Shown: one piece after another, positions 11,835-25,300 of the stretch
Numbering within the stretch: the first letter of the stretch is position 1
Layout: each line of letters begins with the position of its first letter
Assembly (NCBI GenBank): GCA_932294295.1
Contig: OW028579.1
Coordinates: forward strand, 5,912,370 to 5,976,369
DNA: 64,000 nt
From: Alitta virens
Lineage: Eukaryota > Annelida > Polychaeta > Phyllodocida > Nereididae
Direction of reading: 5' to 3'
The notes under the pieces: model-generated
Seen by the model: the letters and a program-made list of their open reading frames with translations, nothing else
Told to the model about the DNA's origin: nothing
Databases searched by the model: none
Position numbers and translations under genes: made by a program

Positions 11835-14800
11835 TCATGTTGATATATTATTCAACCGTTGCAGTGAAAAATATAAGATAAGTCCACAGATAACTGCGAA
11901 AGATCCTTTTGCTCTCGAAGATGAGTTCTGTGCCGTGAAAGGATTTTTTTCAACCGGTTCTATGACATCTGTTTGTGGGTCTTCTTTCGATTCTGGTTGG
12001 GAGAGCCCAGAGCTTGCGGAGCTGGAGCGACACCCGAACCACCAATAGCTTATTGGACGAGGATACCCATCTTCAAGCTGAAATGAAAGTGAATAACTTA
12101 GTTGCAGATATGACCACTAGGTGGTTTCATGACATCACCGTTGAGTCAGGAAAATACCACTGATGTCAAGAATATACTTTTTTCTACTTTTACAATGGCA
12201 ATGAGCCTATAGTAGGATCCATTAATTAATATCCACTTGTTTTTCGGTGATATTTTGCAATAGAAAGCTTGGAGCAGCACAAAATGGGCAGAAATGTTAC
12301 TGATAAGTCAAATCCTAACTTTCTAACCCGTGCAAACAGCTTATCTTCTTATGCCATCTTGTCATTATTTATTATTACTAGTAGTAAGTTGATGAATTAT
12401 GGAAATGAATGTTTTCAGCTTTAACGTTATAACATATCTGAATTACAAAAAATACAGTCAAAATTAAACTCTTATTATGGCCATTAGTTATGGTCATGAA
12501 GAAGCAGCCAAAATTAATCAGCTAGAAAGTTTGGGTTTAACATGTTGATGGTATTATGGGTTACATGATTTGATCAACTCTCATGAAATTGCTTAGGAAT
12601 ATAAAACATTTGTTTTAAGTTAGTTTATGTAAGACCTACCTTAATATTAGCATCATCAAATTTGAAATACTGGGTCCCTTTAAAGAAGTATGTTCGACCA
12701 TTTGAATATTCAAAAGCGGCATCGACGCCATCACGAAGACTCCATTTTGACATTGGTTGAGGGTAACCGGGATCCATTTTGCCTGATCCTGTTTCAAATC
12801 TCCAATATCTGTCACCTGCAGAGGAACACAATTTGTTTCATACATATTGTATAGTGGTTGCAATTATCTGTTAAATTGACAAAGTTCAAAATTGAAAATT
12901 GGCATAACAGTGAATCAGTTTAATTCTCTGTTTTTCTCTGTGGGTCCTGGGTTAAAATCCTACCCAATACACCAGTCAAAAGCTTAATTAAACAGGAGGT
13001 TCCTGGTATTTGGAGTTATTATGGTTTTACTAGTAGATGGACTTAAGTCTCAATGATGGAGCTTTTTAATCATCCTGATATATCTGACAATTAAAAGACT
13101 AATTAACAATGCCAGAATGACTGAATTCTACAAAAAGAGCTGTCATACCTTTTGAGAGATAGGTCTTTCCATTTCTAGGCCAGTGGAAGACTGTGTCAAA
13201 ATTTTTGGCTTCTCCAGGTATTTGAAGAATATCTTCAGTGTAGTAATATCTGTCAAAGACTCTGCCGTCAAATGCAGCAACAAAGTAGTCCTAAAAGGCA
13301 ATAAAAATTAGTCAGATATAAATAGAGTATAGATATAAGTAGAATATCTAGTACAATGCATATACATTATCCAACAACAATCATCCCAATCAGTAATGCA
13401 GAAATATGTTCTTCAATGTTCTTGTTTGCATGAATTGCATAAAGCAAATTCTTTATAGTTTTGTAGCATATAAATTCTTTATAGTTTTGTAGCATTCAGT
13501 TTGCTTGTATGAATTGCATTAGTCACATTCTTTACCATTTGTAGCATTACGTTTTGAAACTTAATTCCATTGGTCATATTCTTAAAATTTTGTAGCATTA
13601 TGTTTTGATCGCATTAGTCACATTCTTGACTTTTTTAGCATTAAGTTTTGTTTAAGTGAATTGCATAAGTCACATTCTTTATAATTTTGTAGCCTTAAGT
13701 TTTGCCTATATAAATTACATTAAAAAAAATCACATTCTTTACAGTTTTTAGTATTAAGTTTTGCATATGTGAATTGCATAAGTCACATTCTTTATAATTT
13801 TGTAGCATTGAGTTTCACTTGCATGAATTACATAAGTCACATTCTAAATGATTTTTTAGCATTAAGTTTCAAAACGTAATTTGGGGAAGACAATTTTATA
13901 CGAACTTGTTTATAATGAAAAAATTTGATACATGTAATATGAAACAAGAAATATTACCTTGAAAAGATAAGTTTTTCCATTGCTTGGCCAGTAAAGTGCA
14001 GCATCAATCGGACCGGAAAGAGGACTGAATCCAAATTGGGGATCGTCAATTCTTACTGGGTATCCGTTTTCAACTCCAAGTCCGTTAATTTTGTAAACAT
14101 ACTCGCCTGAAAAAGAAAAAAGTAGGATATTTTATGTAGTTCTACAAATGGGACATTATGGGTATTGTATTAACAAAGGCCCTATATCTACTCACCTCTG
14201 AAAATATAGGTAGATCCATCTCTCACTTGAGTAACAGCATCAATTTTTCCATCATAACAATTGTCGAAAGGGTTGAATGGATACTGAGGTGGGACGTAAG
14301 GTGGTTGAGATGGGGGTGTCATCGTTGGTGGGGTATTGGAGGGTGATGGGTTGGGTCTGTTGGTGAATGTCATAGTGGGACCTAAAAAAAAACAAGGAGA
14401 ACACGTGATAATATATGTAGCTCGATGTGCCACAAACATGAAACTCACAAATTTCTCAACAATAGGCCAATGTCTCGTTTACACACAGTTCCAACTTTTA
14501 CCTAAGGAAACCACACAGGCACTGTACAAACTTTTGTCAAAATGACTAGAGGATAGTCATAATATAATGACTAACAGGTACTCATATAACGTCTGAGAGG
14601 CTGTAAATGTCTGAGATTATGATGTAAATGTCTCAATGTGATGAGAATGAGGTCACTCACAACAGGGCTGGCTGCAGGGTTGAACCCACAACAGTAATAA
14701 TTACCTAAGAAGTCAACCATGCATTTGTGCATGCCAGAAGAATTGATGGGATAAGATGCTATTGGTTTGGGGTCCTGTCTGAAAACCTGCCTTGACGCAT

Positions 14801-17800
14801 ATGATTCAGCATCTTAAATAATATTCCATGTATTAAAATTTAATTATAACTGAGAGTCCCTGAAAGCTCTGGGCCCTTGTGACAGGGGTGGTAACACTGC
14901 GTGTAAATACCTCCAACCCAGTGGCCAGCTGTCCCATACCTAGCATGTTAACATGTGAAACATGTTATTACCCAATCAGTGAGGTCTTGCTGGCTGTTGG
15001 CTGTTAGTGACTATAAAAGATTTGGATAACGAAGAGCAATTAGCAAACACTTCGATGACCCTTAATTCTATTTCAGATCCCAGATGGTGAATTTTAATAT
15101 AATAATGTGTATCCAAATCCTCACTTACCATACAAACGCTGGACACCCATAACATCATCATTGCCAAGTCTGAAGTTCGGGTTGTAAGGTCTGATGTATG
15201 GGAACATGATTGAGTTGGCGTCGTTCGAATGGGACAAGCCAAGGGTGTGGCCAATTTCGTGGGTCACTGTCTGAAGGAGGTTAGTGCCTGGAAATAGGGA
15301 TAATACATTTACGATTGAATTAGATTTGATCATGACACATTACAAAGACACTTTATTGTTTGTATTGAATTGAATAATTCTGTTCTATGTCTTTTGTAAA
15401 TTTTATATAGTTATAATGGGCATATAGGTATAGCTGACTAAGATTTTTTTTAAATCCCATTTCTACGTGACATCTTAGTCAGCAGTCAGCACCTGACTTA
15501 GACAAATGCAATTTTACTTAGAACTTATAGCTGAAGAGAACACCTCACCATAGTTAAAATATTCTGATGCCTCTCGTAAGTATTCCCTAATAAATTCCTA
15601 TGATACCAAATTTTGTTTACTATTTAACCCTTAATTTTTTTGAAAAAATAGTAGCCATCACAAAATGACATAAATGTAGAATATAAAAATAGATTGTTTT
15701 GGAACTCAGACCTCGGCTCATTTGATGTGTCCAATATTCATCATCATCAAAATGCTCGTCGCCTCCGAAACTTGGAAAGAATGCATGAGCTAAAATTCCT
15801 CCTGGACCATCGAAAGCCTCGTAATCGCCATGACTACCAGTGCTAAACATTATATCAATGTCCACGTTGCGTCTGTCTGTGACCTGCTGGAATTTTATGT
15901 CAGCAATATTTTGCCAGAACTGCAATAAGAAAAAAGCATTGCAAATTTATGATATAATATACAGGTATACCAATTTTGTCATCAGTTTCTATAGCTAACT
16001 GCATGCAATCAACCACAATTTCCCCTTCAAATACAACATGTAGTGAAAATGCTAAAATGTGAACGGAATTATTTTATAATTAATTATTTTAGGAACTTTA
16101 ATTAAATACAGCCCTTGAAAGTCCTGGGCCTCCGTATTGCAAGGTACCCAGTACAACTAACTCACTAATAACCCATTAAATACACTTTATTGCCTATGAA
16201 CAATGATGAACAATACTTTAGTCAAAGCGCCAGTGAGCAAGAATCTCTTCTGTAACTGGGCGCTATACAAATTTTTTGATTTATATATTATTTACTAAAT
16301 AATTCAGATTTATGTAACTTACATTAAAAGCCGTTCGGAAGATATCGTCTTGGACAGTCCCGGATAACTTAGTTGAATAAACATTTATTCTGTACGTGAG
16401 TGTTTTCCCTGGGGGGTACTGAGATCCTGCAAAGAAGGTAAACGATCAGCATTTGAATATTAGGTGGTTTCAAGAGTATAATAGTATTTAATTTATGGCA
16501 ATAATGTTGCATGAATATTACCTTGTAGAACATATCTCCTCTTTCTTTTGGTAAACATACTGACATTACTCATATCTTTCATTCCGCACCTTTTTGTTTT
16601 CATATATTCTATGGTTTTGTCATCAACGGTACCTGCAAAACAAAGGAAAGATAGATTACTTGACATGTCATATCATATTACTATTGTTAGAAGAGATAGA
16701 TTACTTTTAAAACCGGTCATATTATACCATATCATCTTGTAACGTTTCGTATCATCATATCATATGACTGACATATCATATCGTATTACTATTATTAGAG
16801 ATAATTTACTTGAAATTGTTTTTTTATTTCGATTGTTTAAGAAAAGTTTTACTAGACACTGACACCGTGGTAACAATTATTATTATTTCTACTGTTAGTT
16901 GAAAGTATCCTAGCAGTTTTTTTTATAGTCATTAAAATCTCGATCTAAACATGAAATGCATTTGAAAATGCCTCATTCTCTGTCATCCAGGAAATATCCA
17001 ATGTATAAATTATTTTCAAGTTTTGCAATCACTCTGTGGTATTTATGTTATGTAATTGCAATCATCATCTTAGTCACAGCATGTTTGTTGCCATCACCTG
17101 TTTTACCATGCACTTGAATTTACCAGAGTTCCTGTTAAAGCTGTGTAGTTGAAATATGTACAGTTAGTTTCATAAAAAACGGTTGACTCTTGACGACTGT
17201 AGTGACCTATACCTGGCTGTGATCTAAACATGCTAAAGCCAGCTGCTTCTGTCCACTCCTATAGCTAATAGTCAGCTTACATTTATCACCAGAAAAGTGT
17301 AAACATTGGCAAATGTAAGAAATTTAATCTAATAAATATGTACTTTTAGATCCGGTTTTGAGTAGCCAGCTATGACAGCTTTGCTAGGCTCAATTTGACG
17401 GGCCGTTTTTGATGAAACTAACGATACCATCATTACACAGCATATAACTTGGTATCACCCTAAAAGGAATACTTTCACCGGATTTGATATCATATATCAT
17501 CTCATGATATATTGAGAACACTAAGAAGTAGCCCTACAATTTATATTTCTCAGAGTTTCCTAAAATATAAATATGGAAATATCAGAAGTATGGCCACCAG
17601 GAATTAATTTGTAGTTCTTACAATTCTGTAATCAACAGTTTATTCATACCGTTTTGATTTTGATAAGAAACCACCACATTTTATTGAAGGCTTTAATTTA
17701 TGTCTTTACCTTTGTTTCAGTGCTAATGATAAGGGAAGCTTAGTCATCTTATGTGAACAGTTGCCAGTTGCAGCAGACGTAGTGATGATATGATAAGACT

Positions 17801-20097
17801 TAATGTTACACTGTAGACTCACCAGTTTCTGGTAGATTAAGAAACCGTTGTAGCATCTTGACAGCCTTGACAAAAGCTTCATCAGTTGTGAGAGATGAGA
17901 TGCCAGGAATCGGACTGTCTTTGCCTAGGTAAGCATACTGTTCCAACCATATCTGAAAGAAAAGATCGAGACGTTAGATATGTCAAGCACTACTAAAGTT
18001 GTGATAACTTTATTTATTATAAATTTTTGGTATTTTGGGTATAAATGGCCAATACACCAGTGTCTGCCAGCCTTTTTATACCTTGGCCTAGGCCTTTATC
18101 AAGTACAGAATTATCATACTATGTTCTATGACAGCCCAGGTATCTTTAAGCGAACGAACACTCTGAATTTTGACAATATATAGGTCAACTCAGCAGCAGC
18201 GTAGGCAGGGGGCTGCATTCATATACTTTAAAAGGCTGCTGCTCTGTACTCTGGTACTTTATTCAATGCAATCATACTAAAGAATATTAAGGCACTCTGA
18301 CTAATAGATCAATTAGAAATGCCAGACTGCTCAAGATTTCTGAACCACTACCCAGATAGCATTCCAAATCGGGCCAATGTCGTTTCTACATCGTTTTGAG
18401 GTCGCTGACATTGCGCTGACGTCGATACGATTTGGAATGCTATCTGGGAATGGAAATGTGGGGATTGCCACTGGAGAACCCATATCTGTAGACAGCCATT
18501 GACAATAGTTTTGAATAGCATTCAGACTCTAAAGTTAAAGTTTTGCATTTAATAATTGTCATAGATTTGTTCTTAACAGTTTGCTGAAATGTGCAATTTA
18601 AGGAGTATCTGAATCTGGATCGCCATGCCCAGAACATGGGTTGTTATTTTGAGAATCATGTTTATTAGTCAAATAAATATGTTAATAATTCAATAAATCG
18701 ATCAAACATTTTTCTTCATTATATCAAATTAGCAAGCTGAAAACCTAACCTTCAATGTAATTGACAATATGCCATCTAAATTTCGACCTTGCCTGATTTA
18801 TACCTCTATAAATATGTAAACAAACAGACCCTTGTAGCCAACTTAGTGTTTGTCATAAAAATAAATTCATTGATCGAATGGGATTTTGTATGACTGCAAG
18901 ATTTTAAAAAGGTTCTTTGAGTATTTTAAAGGCCTTTAAGTTTATACGCTTAGGCCCCTATTCATTAGTAGCTCATAAAAATGTCAGTTTTCTCGAATCG
19001 ATGAAATAGATGGTGTATTGTTCATTGGTGATTTTAACCTATATCAGTGGTTATGCAGAAATGGGTTAACAACACATGATTGTTGACAATGCATATATTG
19101 TTGTTTTGTAGCACATGGGGGTGACAAATATGAGTGTAAACAAAGAACAGGACATGTATGCAAGTATTACAGATTGCTATCTTGTGTTATTAACAACCCC
19201 TGTTATTCTAGGAAACAATATAACTGATCATAATAGCTAGACCAGTTTCGTACTGACGTTTAAAAGTTAAGTATGGGACCATTGCTTCGGCTTGTCTTGT
19301 TTTAGTCTGTTCTGTCGCATGCTGTAGATGTAATGATGAGATGGTAAGGGTCAAATTAGTTCCAGTGGACTCTTGTTCAATTAAGTGCAATTACATTGTG
19401 GTAAGGCATACTCGTGCCTAAGTTTTCCTCGTGGTAAGGGCCGCAAGGGCAGTAACACTTTGGTTGAAAACCTCCAGCCCAGTTGCCAACACAGGCCGCT
19501 GCTCAATGCACTCTACAGTTGTAACTTCAAGTATTCATTATGCTCTTCTTTAAATTTCTATGTATATTTTCAACCGTATGGTTGCAATTAGGCCATTAAA
19601 GTCTACAGTCTAAACGTTGCATGTCTATCTATCTCATACCCATCACAGAATGACCTTAACAGTCATCACATGCATGGTTAAACTTTATATAATAACAAAA
19701 AATCGTGCAATGAAAGTACCTAGATTGAAATCTAAGTTACATTACCAACTTCATGCAGCAATGAATGTTTTGAGAGCATGGCTTTTTTTCAAAAACCTCA
19801 AATATGTTGGGTTTGACCCAACTTCTTTGTAAGACCCACACTTACACCTATATATGGTTCATTTGATCCCTAAAGCCATGTGGGACCTGTATGAGTTATT
19901 TCGAATCTTCATTTTTCAAAATAGCGAAACCCGTATGTCACATTTTTGCTCATACAGTGTTACAGCCTCAAGAATATTATTTTCTTTTTTTCTTTTCTTT
20001 TTTATGGTTTATCCACTAAGAAAATGAAGGTTAAATTTGTGGGTTTGTTACAAGGTTGACAGAGTAAAGGTTGACAGAGTAACACCTGCAGACAGAC

Positions 20098-20129
<32 letters not shown>

Positions 20130-22288
20130 GGATTGATTGATTCCAACAACAAGAAACTGCCAGAAATTCAAAAGAAATAATTTTATATAATGTCATGACA
20201 TGTCACGTTATGTCACGTTATGTCACGTTATGTCACGTTATGTCACGTTATGTAATGTTGTGCCATTCTGTACACTTCTGTAAATGCTTCATTTCATCCC
20301 ATTTTTTCTTCTACGGTAATTCCTGTCATATCAATTAACGTCATGCCATCTTTGGTAACTACGGTTATGTTATCATGTTGTGTCATGTTCGGGTGTGTCA
20401 TGTCATGACCTTGATCATTTATTGCTAATATTGTAACCTCCCATTTACAATCACATGCCATCACAATGGACCTTCCAATTTCCGTCAATAAGATGAGAAT
20501 GACTGATCAATGAAAGAACTTCCAGACTTATTGATTGCTTGGAAATGTAACAGGGATTTTCCTCTTGACAGGCCGATGTTGATTTTTCTGTTTTTGACCT
20601 GCATCACTGTTGCTGAGCAACCGTTTGTAAGTGTAAACCAAAATCTGTAAAAACTTTGATTGCATCCATAAAATATTGATGGGGTCCATGAGATGTGTCA
20701 AACAAAATGTGGTTTGGCTAATTGGAGCTAGTGGGAAATTTTGCCAGAGACATATAAATGTTGTTGTAGTTCTGAAGAGACCAACAATAAATTATTTTCA
20801 AATTGATGATGGATATAACTGACAGTAAGTACATGACACTGTGTGTGTCGTCACCTCACAGCCCAGCGACCTAATTATGAACACGTTTTGCTCGTATCTG
20901 AAGTAAATTAATCAATTTCTCTTATAGTCGATAGGCTGGCTGATGGTATTAAAGGTCTGACAATAAAATTACAGAATAAGTGAAAGTTTGTGTGCTAAGT
21001 TTATGCAATTCTTGTTCTGACAAGCAGGCAATTCAGAAAAATTGCCGGAACTAAAAAAATATTAAACCATTTCTCTTGTAATTTTAAGAGAAGATTTCTT
21101 ATGTCAATACATAGCCTATCGGCTACATGGTTTAATTTAACCAATCATTTTGTTCAACTAGGTAAACTAGCAAAGAATGTCCATAATTAGGTCGTTGGGC
21201 TGTTAGGTGACAGCACACAGTGATAATCATATAATGCTACCCTACCTCACAATTAACTTGTATTAAGGACTACATCACAATTAAGAACTTTTTTTCCAAT
21301 TCCATTCTCCCATGACTATTTCATCGTGAAACGTCAATGTTGGTGAACATTACAATGAAAACAAAAATACTATTTGATATAAAAAAAACTATAACAGGAT
21401 TTGAGGTAGCGATAAGATCGTTGCTTAGGTGGTGAAACTGTTATTCATACATATCGATTACTTATACATGTACAGACTGTACAAAGATACAAATTCCCAC
21501 TAACATAATATATTCGCCTAGTGTTTGTAATTGGAAATTAGCATCGTGGGTGAGCATGTTTACGTCATGACGTGTAAGAATAAAACATAGGCTAATGCAA
21601 ATATTAAGAGGACCTGACCTGTAAGACCGAAAGTGTATCAACCAACTCTATCATGTATATATATATTGTAACTTATGTGGTCTCAACACTGCTTATCTGG
21701 TGAATTTGGGTGTAGCAGAATTATCTCAGATAGTGAACAGAGACTGTGAAGCCAATTGCTACACACAAGAAGATACTGTCACAGGAACAGCTATTAGAGA
21801 CTTAGTTCTTGTCTCACAAGGACAGTTGTTTTCAATTATGGACAGACAAGATGCTTTACAATTTCTAAATTTTTTATGTACAACTTGATTTTTGTTTTTA
21901 CTTATATATATATATTTTTTTTATATTGATGCTTCCATAAACTGTTCGATTTAATTTTGTACTATGTAGGTACGAATAAACATAATAATAATTATAATAT
22001 ATGTGTGTGTCATTCTTACATTATGATAATAATAATATATTTTGTAAAGCGTCAAAACCAAGCCTGCTCAAAATGGTGTTACATGTAAACAATAAAACCA
22101 GAGATAGAAATAGCAAATTATAGAATATTTAAAAACTGGAAGACATTTAAAATATTAATAAAACTGTTTTTCAAAAGTCTGTAAAATATTGCACAATTAA
22201 ATGACTAGTTATATAGAAAGCTTTGAAAAGCATTGTCTTTCGGTTGTCTTTAAAGAGTCTAAATTTTAAAGATACAATAACACCTAAT

Positions 22289-22354
<66 letters not shown>

Positions 22355-25300
22355 AATTAAGAATTCACAACGGGTGAAGTTTTGTGTATGACCAATTGAC
22401 CATGCCCAGCTGGTTCGTGTCAACTCTTATATATAGGTGCAACAATGACAGAAAATTATATGTAATTACCTATTTGAATGACTTAACAGTGCTTTTTGTT
22501 CACCCCATGCAGAAAGAGATATAACCTGGGGACTTTGAAATAATTTAGACTCAATGGCACGCGACAAAATTCACAAAAGAATCCCCCATGACTCCATGAC
22601 TCAGCTGAGTCAATTTACTGTTGGCTGCATGACATCACAAAACATTGTGGTCAGCCCCCCCCCCCCCCCCATCTCAAATATTTACAATGAATTACGTACG
22701 ACCCCCCCCCCCGAACATATCAGAGGCAAAGGGGGGTGGCTCACCAAATTTCCCAACACGATTTTTCCAGCACCACTGATTTTTCGTGACCTGCTTCAAC
22801 TGGGACACGGTACTTTACACTAAAATAATGACACAATATTTTGCATTAATCGTGTATTGTCAGAATATCATGGTACACCACATCTAACATGTAATGTGGA
22901 TGTATGTAAAATACACATCCTCTTGTGGTAAATGTAACTTTTCTGTAACAATGCATGAGTCAATTATACTCCATATTTCATGCTAAGCGTAAACTCACTA
23001 ATGATATGACCTTTGGTGCAATTTTTACCTGCATTAGTGGTGGGAGGGTGGATTGGGGTTTTACGTCCTGTTTCTTTGCACCTGATGGGCTAATTAGGAC
23101 AGGCCGGGACCATGGCAATGATGAGAAGGATGAAACAGCCATCTGACTTAGGCCCAACCGGGAATCGAACCCAGGACCCAGTGGTTGAAAGCCCAGTGCG
23201 CTACTGCTGAGCTAGGCCCCCACCCCGTACCTGCCTTAATGTTGAGATGGTCTTTATTGTAAGTTGTACTAAAAGGGAGAGAACATCTTGTCTTGCAATG
23301 CCTCATCTTATTTTGTCATGTCTTGTATTATTTTGTCTTGTCATGTCTCTTATTTTGTCTTGTCATGTCATGTCCTATTTTGTCTTGTCTAATTATGTCT
23401 TGTTTTATTTTGGCTTGTCATGTCTTGTCTTATTATGTCTTGTCATGTCTTGTTTGATTTTGTCTTGTAATCTCTTTTGTTTTATTTTTTGTCATGTCTT
23501 ATTATGTCTTGTCATGTCTTGTTTAATTTTGTCATGTCTTGTCTTATTATGTCTTGTCATTTCTTGTTTGATTTTGTCATGTCTTGTCTTATTATATCTT
23601 ATGATGTCTTGTCATGTCTTATTTTGTCTTGTCATGTCTTGTCTTTATCTTATCTTGTGGTTGTATTCAATTGGCAGAACAACTGACTGGGATTTGAATC
23701 CAGGTCTCTTAATGGTGGTAGCTCATTTGAGCTCATTTTTCACGTTATAAGCCGAATAGTGTTTCCATGGGGTGTTACATTTTTATTATAATTTCTTTCA
23801 GCACTGATGACAAGACCTTGTACGTCTGCACTGACGAAACGGCCTTGTACCCTAGCTTAATTAAAACAGCAGAAATAACTGCAAATTGTTCATCTAGAAA
23901 TTAAAACGCATCATAAAAAAAAAGAGTAATTCAAGAAAACTGAAAACAAGACTTTTTAAAAGTTTCCCCCTTTGAAGCATGATCACATGATTACATGATT
24001 GCTGCTAGTCACGCGATGCTGCCATGGAACTCATTTCCTCAATTTCTCCACAATTTTTATTTTTTTTTTTAAGTCACAGTTGGCCTGTGTTAGCAGGTAC
24101 CAGTAGCTCATGCAGTTGAAGATATATGTATGACTAGACAAGTGCTGCCAAAATAGATGTCATTTTAAAAAGTAAGGAGAATATAAATGGGACATAAAGT
24201 ATGAAGATCTTATGAATTCACTTAGTGGAACTCTCTTGATAATGTTAATTTTATCTGTCATATGAATATGATTGAATAATTTGCTTTTATCCTTTCTGGT
24301 TTATTCAATTTTTAAGTTTAACTTTGCAGTTGTACAAGCATGAAATTCAAAGTGGTGGGATATGATAAAGATTATATTTTATTGTATTCTATTCTACAGT
24401 AGACTTAGGGGTGTTTAGGGGTATTCACCCCCCCCCCCTCTTGGCCTAGTACATTTTAATTTTAAAATATATTTTTAAAAAAGCGCTCCGCGCAATATAT
24501 CTTAATTTTTCAACCGCCCCCCCCCCTTACAAGTATGATTTTTTTACACAGTGAATAAACCATATACTTTTACAATCACATGCAAAGAGGGTTTCATATT
24601 ATAAATATGGGTGGGTATAATAAAGATATATTCTATTCTATTTTATTATATTATATTCTATTCTACGACTACATAACTATTTCAAAATACCACAAAAGTT
24701 ATTGAATTCAGGTATTTCTGGACATGTGTATATAATCCATAACACTGACATTTATATATAATTTTACAATAACATGCAAAGAGGGTTACATATTATAAAT
24801 ATGGGTGTGTGCCTTCACTTTTCAATGACTTTGAAGAAAGCATGGAGATGCACTATAAATAGACATTCTGCTCTCAAAGGGATGAAAAAAAGTTTAGATT
24901 TCATAAATGCATATAAGCTCAAGAGAATCACTGCAGAAATATTGTAGTTATATTGAATATATTTTGCAGTTAGACACATTATTGCATAATACAACAGAGA
25001 CAGTCTCAAGAGGCAAATGTAATGATGAGGTGATACTAGTATTGTCTTACTATTAGGAACACTTCACCATTAAAAAGACCAAGTTTTGCTTGTTACTATA
25101 TCATCACTAAATATTGTAATATCTCTTATTTGAGACCACCTCACTAGTAAAACCAGTGAAGTGGTATAGTGAGGTTTCGCTGCAATATTAATATTTAAGG
25201 TGGGGTTGTTGATAATATACTTATATATATTATATTAATGATATAGTATTATATTATGTATATATTTATTATATGTTTAGTTATAGTCTTTGATTATATG

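Larger units (their letters stand above)
9692..19134. repeat. Tandem segmental duplication, unit 2
   Basis: Direct-orientation partner of 1-9411. The largest difference I see is a 26-bp insertion at about 13469-13494 in intron 8, inside a degenerate tandem array. Other differences are scattered single bases, roughly one per 100 bp. Its right break falls inside intron 1 of the complete MMP gene. Confidence 0.95.

Noticed and set aside
23247..23750. 167-codon Cys/Leu/Ser-rich ORF resembling a membrane protein
   Set aside because: It is a translation of the TGTCTTGTCATG minisatellite; other frames are open as well.
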